Both the position numbers and the translations under genes were made by a program. A model generated the notes under the pieces. It was not told where the DNA came from, made no database searches, and was given only the letters and a program-made list of their open reading frames with translations. Positions 8,586 through 16,283 of a stretch of DNA of 64,000 nucleotides are shown one piece after another. Position 1 is the stretch's first letter. Each line of letters opens with the position of its first letter. The DNA comes from Chelatococcus sambhunathii. GTDB taxonomy: Bacteria > Pseudomonadota > Alphaproteobacteria > Rhizobiales > Beijerinckiaceae. The stretch covers positions 372,001-436,000 of the forward strand of contig NZ_LIOL01000003.1 of assembly GCF_001418005.1 (NCBI RefSeq), in the 5' to 3' direction.

Positions 8586-9605
8586 ATGGCCCGCAAGATC
8601 AGCATGAAACAGGCGATCAACGAGGCGCTCGACCTCGAGATGCGCCGCGATCCCGCCGTCATCGTCATGGGCGAGGATATCGTCGGCGGGGCCGGCAGCC
8701 CCGGCGAGGAGGATGCCTGGGGCGGCGTGCTCGGCGTCACCAAGGGGCTGCACGCCAAATATCCCGGCCGGCTGCTCGACACGCCCCTGTCGGAATCGGC
8801 CTATATCGGCGCCGCCATCGGCGCGGCCGCCTGCGGCATGCGCCCGGTGGCCGAGCTGATGTTCCTCGATTTCATGGGCGTGTGCTTCGACCAGATCCTC
8901 AACCAGGCGGCGAAGTTCAAGTACATGTTCGGCGGCAAGGCCAAGACCCCCGTCGTCATCCGGGCCATGGTGGGTGCCGGCTTCCGCGCCGCGGCCCAGC
9001 ATTCGCAGATGCTGACGCCCGTCTTCACCCATGTGCCGGGGCTCAAGGTCGTGTGCCCGTCCAACGCCTATGACGCCAAGGGCCTGCTCATCCAGGCCAT
9101 CCGCGACGACGATCCCGTCATCTTCTGCGAGCACAAGAACCTCTACGGCCATGAGGCCGACGTGCCGGAGGAGGCCTATGCCATCCCCTTCGGCGAGGCG
9201 GCGGTGGTGCGCGAGGGCAAGGACGTCACCATCGTCAGTTACGGGCTCACCGTGCACCGGGCGCTGGAGGCGGCCGAGCGGCTCGCCAAGGAGCGCATCG
9301 AGGCCGAGGTGATCGACCTGAGGACGCTCTCGCCCATCGACTGGGACACGGTCCTCGAGAGCGTCGAGACGACCGGCCGGCTCGTCGTCGTCGACGAGGC
9401 GAACCCGCGCTGCTCCATCGCGACGGATGTGTCCGCGCATGTGGTGCAGGAGGCCTTCGGGGCGCTGAAGGCCGCGCCGCAGATGGTGACGGCGCCGCAC
9501 ACGCCGGTGCCGTTCTCGCCCGTGCTCGAGGACCTCTACATCCCAACGGCGGATGCGATCACCGCCGCGGTGTCGAAGATCGCGCCGCGCGCCATGGCAG
9601 CTTGA
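8586..9605 (+). CDS. acoB: Acetoin dehydrogenase E1 beta subunit
   Basis: Beta subunit of the acetoin-cleaving E1, 339 residues. It carries the transketolase pyrimidine-binding region (VMGEDIVGGAGSPGEEDAWGG, DTPLSESAYIG, AELMFLDFMGV) and the C-terminal transketolase domain (DVTIVSYGLTVHRALEA). A strong GGAGG lies upstream of the ATG at 8586. It forms the alpha2beta2 E1 with AcoA and passes the acetyl group to the lipoyl arm of AcoC. No dihydrolipoamide dehydrogenase gene is in the window, so E3 must be supplied from elsewhere. Confidence 0.94.
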   Translation: MARKISMKQAINEALDLEMRRDPAVIVMGEDIVGGAGSPGEEDAWGGVLGVTKGLHAKYPGRLLDTPLSESAYIGAAIGAAACGMRPVAELMFLDFMGVCFDQILNQAAKFKYMFGGKAKTPVVIRAMVGAGFRAAAQHSQMLTPVFTHVPGLKVVCPSNAYDAKGLLIQAIRDDDPVIFCEHKNLYGHEADVPEEAYAIPFGEAAVVREGKDVTIVSYGLTVHRALEAAERLAKERIEAEVIDLRTLSPIDWDTVLESVETTGRLVVVDEANPRCSIATDVSAHVVQEAFGALKAAPQMVTAPHTPVPFSPVLEDLYIPTADAITAAVSKIAPRAMAA

Positions 9606-9615
9606 GGGGAAGGAC

Positions 9616-10734
9616 ATGACGGATCAGCGCATCAAGCCGGTGGTGATGCCCAAGTGGGGCCTTGCCATGGAAGAGGGCAAGGTCACGGGCTGGCTGAAGC
9701 GGCCCGGCGACCGAATCGCCGTCGGCGACGAGATTGTCGAGGTCGAGACCGACAAGATCGCCGGCGTCGTCGAGGCGAGCGAGGCCGGCGTCCTGCGCCG
9801 CGCCATCGGCGAGGTCGACACGGTCTATCCGGTCAAGGCCCTCATCGGCGTCGTCGCCGATGCCGACGTGCCGGAGGCGGAGATCGACGCCTATGTGGCC
9901 GGCTATGTCACCCCTTCCGCCGACGAGGCAGGCGAGGAGGAAGCCGGCCCGACCTACGAATTCGTCGAGACGCCCGCCGGCCGGCTGTGCTATGCGCGGC
10001 GCGGGGAGGGCGCCGAGACGATCGTGCTCGTGCACGGCTTTGGCGGCGATCTCGACAACTGGCTGTTCAACATCGATGCGCTGGCGGACAAGGCGACGGT
10101 CTATGCGCTCGACCTGCCGGGCCATGGCCAGTCGGCCAAGGCGATGCCGGAGGGAGGCGTCGAGGGCCTCGCCCGCGCCCTCCTCGGCTTCATGGACGCG
10201 CTCTCGATCGAGTGCGCCCACCTCGTCGGCCATTCCATGGGCGGCGCCGTGTCGACGCTCGCGGCCAGCGCCGCGCCGGGGCGGGTGAGATCGCTGACCC
10301 TGATCGGCTCGGCCGGGCTCGGGGAGGAGATCAATGCCGACTACATCGCCGGCTTCGTCTCGGCCGCCTCCCGGCGGGAGCTGAAGCCGGTGGTGGAACA
10401 GCTCTTCGCCGATCCGTCCCTCGTCAGCCGCCAGCTCGTGGAGGACCTCCTCAGATACAAGCGCCTCGACGGCGTCTCGGCGGCGCTCGAGGCGCTGTCC
10501 GGCGCCTTCCTCGCCCACGGGCGGCAGAAGACGCTCGTCGCCTCCTCCCTTGCCGCACTCGACATCCCCGTCCTCGTCGTCTGGGGCGCGGAGGACCGCA
10601 TCATCCCGGCCGCCCATGCCGAGGCGCTCAATGGCCGCGCCAAGGCCGAGGTCATCCCCGGCGCCGGGCACATGGTGCAGATGGAAAAGGCAAGCCGCGT
10701 CAACGAGCTGATCGGCGCCCATATCACCGCCTGA
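9616..10734 (+). CDS. acoC: Acetoin dehydrogenase E2 (lipoyl domain plus alpha/beta hydrolase)
   Basis: Dihydrolipoamide acetyltransferase of the acetoin complex, 372 residues. Residues 1-85 form a lipoyl domain with the modified lysine K47 in EVETDKIAG. Residues 120-372 form an alpha/beta hydrolase fold with oxyanion strand VLVHGFGG, nucleophile elbow GHSMGG (S207) and a C-terminal GAGHMVQ histidine (H352). This lipoyl-hydrolase layout is typical of AcoC and differs from the catalytic domain of pyruvate dehydrogenase E2. The start at 9616 has GAGGGGAAGG just upstream; an open frame further upstream overlaps acoB and is not conserved. Confidence 0.93.
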   Translation: MTDQRIKPVVMPKWGLAMEEGKVTGWLKRPGDRIAVGDEIVEVETDKIAGVVEASEAGVLRRAIGEVDTVYPVKALIGVVADADVPEAEIDAYVAGYVTPSADEAGEEEAGPTYEFVETPAGRLCYARRGEGAETIVLVHGFGGDLDNWLFNIDALADKATVYALDLPGHGQSAKAMPEGGVEGLARALLGFMDALSIECAHLVGHSMGGAVSTLAASAAPGRVRSLTLIGSAGLGEEINADYIAGFVSAASRRELKPVVEQLFADPSLVSRQLVEDLLRYKRLDGVSAALEALSGAFLAHGRQKTLVASSLAALDIPVLVVWGAEDRIIPAAHAEALNGRAKAEVIPGAGHMVQMEKASRVNELIGAHITA

Positions 10735-10801
10735 AGACCGCTGAGAACGCCGTAGACCTGCAACGGAGGCCGGCCCGTCGTGGCCGGCCGAGGAGAAAGC
10801 C

Positions 10802-10969
10802 ATGCCGTTCGGACTGAAGGACAGGAGCATCATCGTGACCGGCGCCGTGCTCGGCCGGGCGTCGACGGCGCAGGATCTTGTCGGCGTGGCCTGCTTCCTT
10901 GCGTCGCCGGCCTCGGACTTCATGACCGGCCAGTCACTGCTCGTCGACGGCGGCATGGTCTTCGTCTGA
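10802..10969 (+). pseudogene. Internally deleted short-chain dehydrogenase
   Basis: A 55-residue frame with its own RBS (AGGAG) joins the first strand of a short-chain dehydrogenase, MPFGLKDRSIIVTGA, directly to the C-terminal SDR region, TAQDLVGVACFLASPASDF followed by MTGQSLLVDGG. The intervening segment, which in an intact SDR of about 250 residues holds the rest of the Rossmann fold and the YxxxK active site, is missing without breaking the frame. The position after acoC suggests an acetoin/butanediol-type reductase, but the surviving ends do not fix the substrate. It cannot be catalytic. Confidence 0.85.
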
Positions 10970-11098
10970 GCGAGAGGCTGGCCGGTTCGCGCCATGCGGC
11001 CTTAAGTCTAGGGTCACACGGCTTGTCCGCTCGGGCCGGCGCCACTATCGTCGGTGGCAAGGGGCGGCCATAACGCCCGCACGGTGGGAGGAAGCCAC

Positions 11099-12067
11099 AT
11101 GCGCGATGCGTCGGTGGCACGCCACGTTGACCGCATCGAATCAGCCATCGCAGGCAGCGAGGCGGCGCATTCGGCCCTCGTCGCGTCCTGGCAGCGCTCC
11201 TGTGCCCTGCACCGGCTCGATCCCGCCGACGCCCGTGGTCCGCAGACGCTCACGGGTCCGGAGCTGCAGCGGGCGCGCGAACGGCTGGATCTGCTGATCC
11301 GGTCGGCGCAGGACAGCCTCGACCGCCTTTACCAGGCGGTGGGAGGCGTCGGCTGCTGCGTGCTCCTCGCCGATGCCGACGGGGTGCCCGTCGACCGGCG
11401 CGGCGCCCCCGCCGACGACGAGACCTTTCATCGCTGGGGCCTGTGGACCGGGACGGTCTGGAGCGAGGCGAGCGAGGGGACGAACGGCATCGGCACCTGC
11501 CTCGTCGAGCAGCGTCTCCTCACCATCCACCGCGACCAGCACTTCCACGCCCGCAACAGCGGCCTCAGCTGTACCACCGCCCCGATCCACGACCATGAGG
11601 GCCGGCTCGCGGCGGCGCTCGACGTGTCGTCCTGCCGCGCCGACCTCACCGAGGGCTTCGTCAACCTCATCGCCGTCGCGGTGAGCGACGCGGTGCGGCG
11701 CATCGAGGCGGAGAATTTCCGGCGCGCCTTTCCCGACGCCCGTGTGCTCCTGGCGCCATCGCCGGAGCGTGGCGGGGGCGGACTGATCGCCGTCGACCGG
11801 CACGACCTCATCATCGGCGCGACGCGCGCCGCCCGGCTTGCCTTCGGTCTCCGCGACGACGACCTCAGGGGCTCGCTGCCGGCCGCGGATCTCCTTGCCG
11901 GCGGGCCGGGAGGACGCGAGCAGCTGGCGGATGCCGAGCGCGGCGTCATCCAGCGCGCGCTGGCACGCTCGCACGGCAATGTCTCGGCGGCGGCCGCCTC
12001 GCTCGGCATGAGCCGCGCCACCTTCTACCGGGCACTGAAGCGGCTGCGCCTCGACGCCGCCCACTGA
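11099..12067 (+). CDS. AcoR-like GAF/Fis regulator lacking the AAA+ domain
   Basis: A 322-residue regulator with the AcoR-type leader (LVASWQRSCALHRLDP), a GAF-like sensor over about residues 55-215 (EGTNGIGTCLVEQR, LSCTTAPIHDHEG) and a C-terminal Fis helix-turn-helix (ALARSHGNVSAAAASLGMSR). No Walker motifs or GAFTGA loop are present, so it cannot activate sigma-54 polymerase by itself. It resembles the paralogue acoR at 4358 minus the central domain. The start at 11099 has GGGAGG upstream. It precedes the aldehyde dehydrogenase and DUF779 genes, which it probably controls through the dyad at 12091-12112. Confidence 0.88.
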   Translation: MRDASVARHVDRIESAIAGSEAAHSALVASWQRSCALHRLDPADARGPQTLTGPELQRARERLDLLIRSAQDSLDRLYQAVGGVGCCVLLADADGVPVDRRGAPADDETFHRWGLWTGTVWSEASEGTNGIGTCLVEQRLLTIHRDQHFHARNSGLSCTTAPIHDHEGRLAAALDVSSCRADLTEGFVNLIAVAVSDAVRRIEAENFRRAFPDARVLLAPSPERGGGGLIAVDRHDLIIGATRAARLAFGLRDDDLRGSLPAADLLAGGPGGREQLADAERGVIQRALARSHGNVSAAAASLGMSRATFYRALKRLRLDAAH

Positions 12068-12090
12068 TCCCGACCCGAAAATCTCCCGCC

Positions 12091-12112
12091 GAACTGTCTC
12101 AGTTCTGAAACA
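12091..12112 (+). promoter_or_regulatory. Candidate operator upstream of aldehyde dehydrogenase
   Basis: Two overlapping dyads lie here. GAACTG-TCT-CAGTTC is a perfect palindrome at 12091-12105. TGTCTCA-N4-TGAAACA at 12095-12112 is an inverted repeat with one mismatch. They sit 109 bases before the aldehyde dehydrogenase start, immediately after the AcoR-like regulator gene. Binding by that regulator is an inference from location. Confidence 0.5.
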
Positions 12113-12220
12113 CTCGCCGGCCGGCAGGCGTGCGGGAGCGGCTGACGGCCTCCGGTCCGGGGGGCAAGCTTCCTCACCGGCTCGCAGCAGCCTTCTCGCA
12201 GAGCCTTGGGAGGAAAGAGA

Positions 12221-13738
12221 ATGAACAAGGTCGATGTCTCGCGCACCGCGCGCTCGCCGTTCGCCGCCCGCTACGGAAATTTCATCAACGGCACCTGGGT
12301 CGAACCGAAGGCCGGCCGCTATTTCCAGAACACCTCGCCGGTGAACGGGCAGCCGCTCTGCGACATCGCCCGCTCGGACGCGGCGGATATCGAGGCCGCG
12401 CTCGACGCCGCCCATGCCGCCAAGGGCGCCTGGGGGCGCACCAGCGCTGCCGAGCGCGCCGCCGTCCTCAATGCCATCGCGCAGCGCATGGAGGATAACC
12501 TCGACTTCCTCGCGCGGGCGGAGACCTGGGACAACGGCAAGCCGATCCGCGAGACGACGGCGGCGGACATTCCGCTCGCCATCGACCATTTCCGGTATTT
12601 CGCCGGCGTCGTCCGCGCCCAGGAGGGCTCGATCGGCGAGATCGACCATGACACGGTGGCCTATCACTTCCACGAGCCCCTCGGCGTCGTCGGCCAGATC
12701 ATCCCGTGGAACTTCCCCATCCTGATGGCGGCGTGGAAGCTCGCGCCGGCGCTTGCGGCCGGCAATTGCGTGGTGCTGAAGCCGGCGGAGCAGACGCCGG
12801 CCTCCATTCTCGTCTGGGCCGAACTCGTCGGCGACCTTTTGCCGCCGGGCGTGCTCAATATCGTCAACGGCTTCGGCCTCGAGGCCGGAAAGCCGCTCGC
12901 CTCGAGCCCGCGTATCGCCAAGATTGCCTTCACCGGCGAGACCACGACCGGCCGGCTCATCATGCAATATGCCAGCCAGAACCTCATCCCCGTCACGCTC
13001 GAGCTCGGCGGCAAGTCGCCGAACATCTTCTTCAAGGACGTGCTCGCCGAGGACGACGACTTCCTGGACAAGGCGGTCGAGGGCTTCGTCATGTTCGCGC
13101 TCAACCAGGGCGAGGTCTGCACCTGCCCGAGCCGCGCGCTCATCCACGAGGCGATTTATGACCGTTTCATGGAAAAGGCGCTCGCGCGCGTCGCCGCGAT
13201 CGTGCAGGGCGATCCGCTCGACCCGGCGACGATGATCGGTGCGCAGGCCTCCGGGGAGCAACTCGAGAAGATCCTGTCCTACATCGACATCGGCCGGCAG
13301 GAGGGTGCCGAGGTATTGGCTGGCGGGGAGCGCAACGCGCTGCCCGGCGACCTCGCCGGCGGCTATTACGTCAAGCCCACGGTCTTCCGCGGCCACAACC
13401 GCATGCGCATCTTCCAGGAGGAGATCTTCGGCCCGGTCGTCTCCGTCACCACCTTCCGGGACGACGAGGAGGCGCTGTCGATCGCCAACGACACGCTCTA
13501 CGGCCTCGGCGCCGGCATCTGGACGCGCGACATGAACCGTGCCTATCGCTTCGGCCGCAGCATCGAGGCCGGGCGCGTGTGGACCAACTGCTACCACGCC
13601 TATCCGGCTCACGCCGCCTTCGGTGGCTACAAGCAGTCCGGCATCGGGCGCGAGACGCACAAGATGATGCTCGATCATTACCAGCAGACCAAGAACATGC
13701 TGGTGAGCTACAGCCCGAAGAAGCTCGGCTTCTTCTGA
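12221..13738 (+). CDS. Aldehyde dehydrogenase, AldB/AcoD (acetaldehyde) type
   Basis: NAD-dependent aldehyde dehydrogenase of 505 residues, full length for the family. Visible are the NAD-binding IIPWNFP (160-166), the general-base ELGGKSP (E261) and the catalytic-cysteine region [11 protein letters not shown] (C300/C302). This last signature marks the AldB/AcoD/ExaC group that oxidises acetaldehyde and other short aldehydes. RBS GGGAGG precedes the ATG. The gene lies downstream of acoABC and an AcoR-like regulator and is followed by DUF779, its frequent partner. It would remove acetaldehyde from acetoin cleavage and possibly from ethanolamine via EutBC at 40066-42238. Confidence 0.94.
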   Translation: MNKVDVSRTARSPFAARYGNFINGTWVEPKAGRYFQNTSPVNGQPLCDIARSDAADIEAALDAAHAAKGAWGRTSAAERAAVLNAIAQRMEDNLDFLARAETWDNGKPIRETTAADIPLAIDHFRYFAGVVRAQEGSIGEIDHDTVAYHFHEPLGVVGQIIPWNFPILMAAWKLAPALAAGNCVVLKPAEQTPASILVWAELVGDLLPPGVLNIVNGFGLEAGKPLASSPRIAKIAFTGETTTGRLIMQYASQNLIPVTLELGGKSPNIFFKDVLAEDDDFLDKAVEGFVMFALNQGEVCTCPSRALIHEAIYDRFMEKALARVAAIVQGDPLDPATMIGAQASGEQLEKILSYIDIGRQEGAEVLAGGERNALPGDLAGGYYVKPTVFRGHNRMRIFQEEIFGPVVSVTTFRDDEEALSIANDTLYGLGAGIWTRDMNRAYRFGRSIEAGRVWTNCYHAYPAHAAFGGYKQSGIGRETHKMMLDHYQQTKNMLVSYSPKKLGFF

Positions 13739-13747
13739 TACCGACAG

Positions 13748-13774
13748 GGAAGGGCGGGTCCGACCCGCCCTTCC
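13748..13774 (+). terminator. Strong hairpin between ALDH and DUF779 genes
   Basis: Arms GGAAGGGCGGGTC (13748-13760) and GACCCGCCCTTCC (13762-13774) are perfectly complementary over 13 bases. No U-tract follows, so this is an attenuator or mRNA-stabilising stem rather than a classical terminator. It would lower DUF779 output relative to the dehydrogenase. Confidence 0.6.
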
Positions 13775-13796
13775 GCAGCGATGCAGGGTGCTACCC

Positions 13797-14168
13797 ATGG
13801 ACATGGCGGAGGAAAAGGGCACGTCGCGCGTCACGGCGACGGCCGCGGCGCTTGCCTTCATCGCGGAACTCGTCGCCGAGCACGGTCCGGTCCTCTTCCA
13901 CCAGTCCGGCGGCTGCTGCGACGGCTCCTCACCCATGTGCTACCGGCGGGACGAGTTCATGCTCGGGGACGGCGATGTCCTCCTCGGGCACATCGGCGGG
14001 GCGCCGTTCTATATCGGCGCGGCCCAGTACGAGGCCTGGAAGCACACCGCGCTCATCATCGACGTCGTGCCGGGGAGGGGCGGCATGTTCTCGCTCGACA
14101 ACGGGCGCGAGCGCCGCTTCCTGGTCCGCTCGCGGGTCTGCGCCCTGCCGCAGGCCGTGCAGCGCTGA
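13797..14168 (+). CDS. DUF779 protein, aldehyde-dehydrogenase partner
   Basis: A protein of about 123 residues of the DUF779 family, known mainly as a neighbour of AldB/AcoD-type aldehyde dehydrogenases, with no settled function. Conserved features are HQSGGCCDGSSPMCY, GGAPFYIG and IIDVVPGRGGMFSL; the cysteines suggest metal binding. The start is uncertain: ATG at 13797 is preferred, with GTG 13788 and ATG 13803 as alternatives, and the RBS (AGGG) is weak. The last residues, ALPQAVQR, may be non-native, because the metallo-hydrolase remnant continues in the same frame directly after the stop. Confidence 0.85.
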   Translation: MDMAEEKGTSRVTATAAALAFIAELVAEHGPVLFHQSGGCCDGSSPMCYRRDEFMLGDGDVLLGHIGGAPFYIGAAQYEAWKHTALIIDVVPGRGGMFSLDNGRERRFLVRSRVCALPQAVQR

Positions 14169-14660
14169 ATCAGACCGCCCGAAGGCGCCACGCTCTACAA
14201 CAACACCAGCCCCGAGCGGGTGGAGGAGGTCTTGGCGGCCGCCTTCCTGCGCTCGCCCGTCGATCTCTCGGTCAACGCCATCCTCGTCAACACCGGCGAG
14301 CGGCTCGTTCTCGTCGATGCCGGGACGGGCACCCTGCTGGGCCCGACGCCCGGGCGGCTGCCCTCGGCGCTGATGGCCTCCGACTATTCGCCCGAACGGG
14401 TCGACGACGTCGTCCTCACCCATGTCCATACGGACCATTCGGGTGGCCTCGTCGTCGATGGGGGCAGGTCTTCCCCAATGCCACCGTCCACGCCCACCGC
14501 CGCGACATCGACTACTGGCTGAGCGAGGCCAATCGCGTCGCGGCGCCGGCGAACAAGAAGGAGCTCTTCGAGGGCGCCGTCGCCTCGCGGGAGCCCTACC
14601 GCAAGGCGGGCCGTCTCGTCCCCTTCGACGACAACGCCGAGCGCCATCGGGTCGTTCCGG
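14169..14660 (+). pseudogene. Metallo-beta-lactamase-fold hydrolase remnant with frameshift
   Basis: No start codon or RBS fits the beginning. Reading in the frame of DUF779, immediately after its stop, gives ATLYNNTSPERVEEVLAAAF, then VNTGERLVLVDAGTG and the metal-binding HVHTDHSGG. The homology then moves to another frame at a run of five G (14460-14464) and continues GQVFPNATVHAHRRDIDYW to about PFDDNAE. The run probably lost one base. The first strand and the C-terminal metal ligands are absent, so the protein is not functional. It is an MBL-fold hydrolase of the exported lactonase-like type. Confidence 0.8.
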
Positions 14661-14683
14661 CATGGCCGGAAGGCCCCTCACTG

Positions 14684-14710
14684 TTGCATTCGGGCCATCG
14701 ATGCTATAAG
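14684..14710 (+). promoter_or_regulatory. Candidate promoter with extended -10 before polyamine genes
   Basis: TTGCAT (14684-14689) and TATAAG (14705-14710) are 15 bases apart. The -10 is preceded by TGC, giving an extended -10 (TGCTATAAG) that would compensate for the short spacer. A start near 14717 gives a leader of about 40 bases to the short ORF at 14758 and about 430 bases to the carboxynorspermidine decarboxylase. Confidence 0.45.
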
Positions 14711-14757
14711 GCCGGACGACCTTTTGCAGGTTTCATCTGCTGGTTGGGGAGGACGCC

Positions 14758-15006
14758 ATGTCTCACGACGCCCTCTTCCAATTGGGGATGGGCTCAGTCG
14801 GACTGGATGCCACCCAAACGGAAGAACCTTTTGGGGCGCGCGCCAAGAAGGCGCACGCGACGGCGCCATGCGCCACGGATCGGGGCATCTGTCCTGATGC
14901 GGTGAAATGGCCGCCCGCACGAACAGCGGACAGAAAGACACGCGAACGGGGCAACAGCGCCAAAGCGCTTTTCCCCGCGGCGGGTCTTGCGGCCTGCCAG
15001 GCATAG
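14758..15006 (+). CDS. Short ORF in leader of carboxynorspermidine operon
   Basis: An 82-residue frame with an excellent RBS (GGGGAGGACGCC before ATG). The first 23 residues, MSHDALFQLGMGSVGLDATQ then TEE, look conserved in character. They remind me of the N-terminus of short S-adenosylmethionine-decarboxylase-related proteins of alphaproteobacteria, but I cannot verify this. The remainder is low-complexity, proline/alanine/arginine-rich and resembles non-coding sequence. It may be a regulatory leader peptide, or the 5' stump of a decayed gene. A short stem AGCGC/GCGCT followed by TTTT (14956-14972) lies inside it. Confidence 0.5.
   Translation: MSHDALFQLGMGSVGLDATQTEEPFGARAKKAHATAPCATDRGICPDAVKWPPARTADRKTRERGNSAKALFPAAGLAACQA
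14956..14972 (+). terminator. Weak attenuator-like stem with T-run
   Basis: AGCGC-CAAA-GCGCT followed by TTTT lies within the short leader ORF, about 180 bases before the decarboxylase start. The 5-base stem is weak; it is noted because the leader is long and the downstream genes make a polyamine. Confidence 0.25.
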
Positions 15007-15148
15007 CCGTTCCCCGCCCATAACAGTCGTTCCGCGCACCGGCACCGATGGCCATGCGGCCACCGGATGGTCTCGCGCCAGACGGCATTTCAGCGCTGCG
15101 GCCGGGGGCCGCGGCGCGCCAACCATCAACCCGGACGGGCAAGACATC

Positions 15149-16249
15149 TTGAAGCTGCAGACGCCCTATTACCTCATCGACAAGAGCGCGCTCATGCGCA
15201 ACCTGCGCGTGATCGAGCGCGTGCGCGAACATTCCGGCGCGAAGGCGCTGCTGGCGCTCAAGTGCTTCGCCACCTGGTCCGTCTTCGACCTCATGCGCGA
15301 GTACATGGACGGCACCACCTCCTCCTCGCTCTTCGAGGTCCGGCTCGGGCGCGAGACTTTCGGCGGCGAGACGCATGCCTACAGCGTGGCCTTCGCCGAT
15401 CACGAGATCGACGCCGTCGTGGCGAATGCCGACAAGATCATCTTCAACTCGATCGGCCAGCTGGAGCGCTTCGCCGATCGCGCCGGCGCGCTGGCGCGCG
15501 GGCTGCGCCTCAACCCCGGCGTCAGTTCGTCGGACTTCGACCTCGCCGACCCCGCCCGCCCGTTCAGCCGGCTGGGGGAATGGGACCCCGAGAAGATCGC
15601 AGCCGTCGTCGACGGGCTCGATGGCTTCATGATCCACAACAACTGCGAGAACGCCGATTTCGGCCTTTTCGACCGGATGCTCGGGCAGATCGAGGACAGG
15701 TTCGGGGCCTTTCTCTCCAAGGTCGATTGGGTCAGCCTCGGCGGCGGCATCCATTTCACGGGCGAGGGGTACCCGCTCGAATTGTTCTGCGAACGGTTGA
15801 AGGCCTTCTCGCAGCGCTTCGGCGTCCAGGTCTATCTGGAACCGGGCGAGGCGGCGGTGACGAGGAGCACCACGCTCGAGGTGACGGTGCTCGACACGCT
15901 CCACAACGGCAAGGACCTTGCCATCGTCGACAGTTCGACGGAGGCGCACATGCTCGACCTGCTGATCTATCGGCAGAGCGCCAAGGTCAGCCCCGACCGG
16001 GGCCCGCACCGCTATCTGGTCTGCGGCAAGTCGTGCCTCGCCGGCGACATCTTCGGTGAGTTTTCCTTCGAGGCTCCGCTGAAGCCGGGCGACCGCATCT
16101 CCATCAACGATGCGGCCGGCTACACGATGGTCAAGAAGAACTGGTTCAACGGCGTCCACATGCCGTCCATCGTCGTGCGTGAACTCGACGGCAGCCTTCG
16201 TGTCGCGCGCGAATTTTCCTTCGAAGACTACAAGTCGAGCCTGTCCTGA
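15149..16249 (+). CDS. nspC: Carboxynorspermidine/carboxyspermidine decarboxylase
   Basis: PLP enzyme of the alanine-racemase/ornithine-decarboxylase fold. It decarboxylates carboxynorspermidine or carboxyspermidine in the route that makes (nor)spermidine from aspartate semialdehyde. It begins MKLQTPYYLIDKSALMRNL and has the PLP-lysine segment ALLALKCFA near residue 43, SLGGGIHF, YLEPGEA and the active-site cysteine region CGKSCLAGD. The start chosen is TTG at 15149, which gives 366 residues and matches the conserved beginning; no ATG fits. The open frame extends further upstream, but those residues are not conserved. The carboxynorspermidine synthase follows 34 bases later. Confidence 0.9.
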   Translation: MKLQTPYYLIDKSALMRNLRVIERVREHSGAKALLALKCFATWSVFDLMREYMDGTTSSSLFEVRLGRETFGGETHAYSVAFADHEIDAVVANADKIIFNSIGQLERFADRAGALARGLRLNPGVSSSDFDLADPARPFSRLGEWDPEKIAAVVDGLDGFMIHNNCENADFGLFDRMLGQIEDRFGAFLSKVDWVSLGGGIHFTGEGYPLELFCERLKAFSQRFGVQVYLEPGEAAVTRSTTLEVTVLDTLHNGKDLAIVDSSTEAHMLDLLIYRQSAKVSPDRGPHRYLVCGKSCLAGDIFGEFSFEAPLKPGDRISINDAAGYTMVKKNWFNGVHMPSIVVRELDGSLRVAREFSFEDYKSSLS

Positions 16250-16283
16250 GGCTCATGCGGAACGAAAGGAGATCCGAGCCCAA

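Noticed and set aside
11141-13936. A 931-codon open frame on the minus strand opposite the short regulator, aldehyde dehydrogenase and DUF779
   Set aside because: It is antisense to three well-supported genes, has an Arg/Asp/Glu/Gly-rich composition typical of high-GC shadow frames, and shows no domain.
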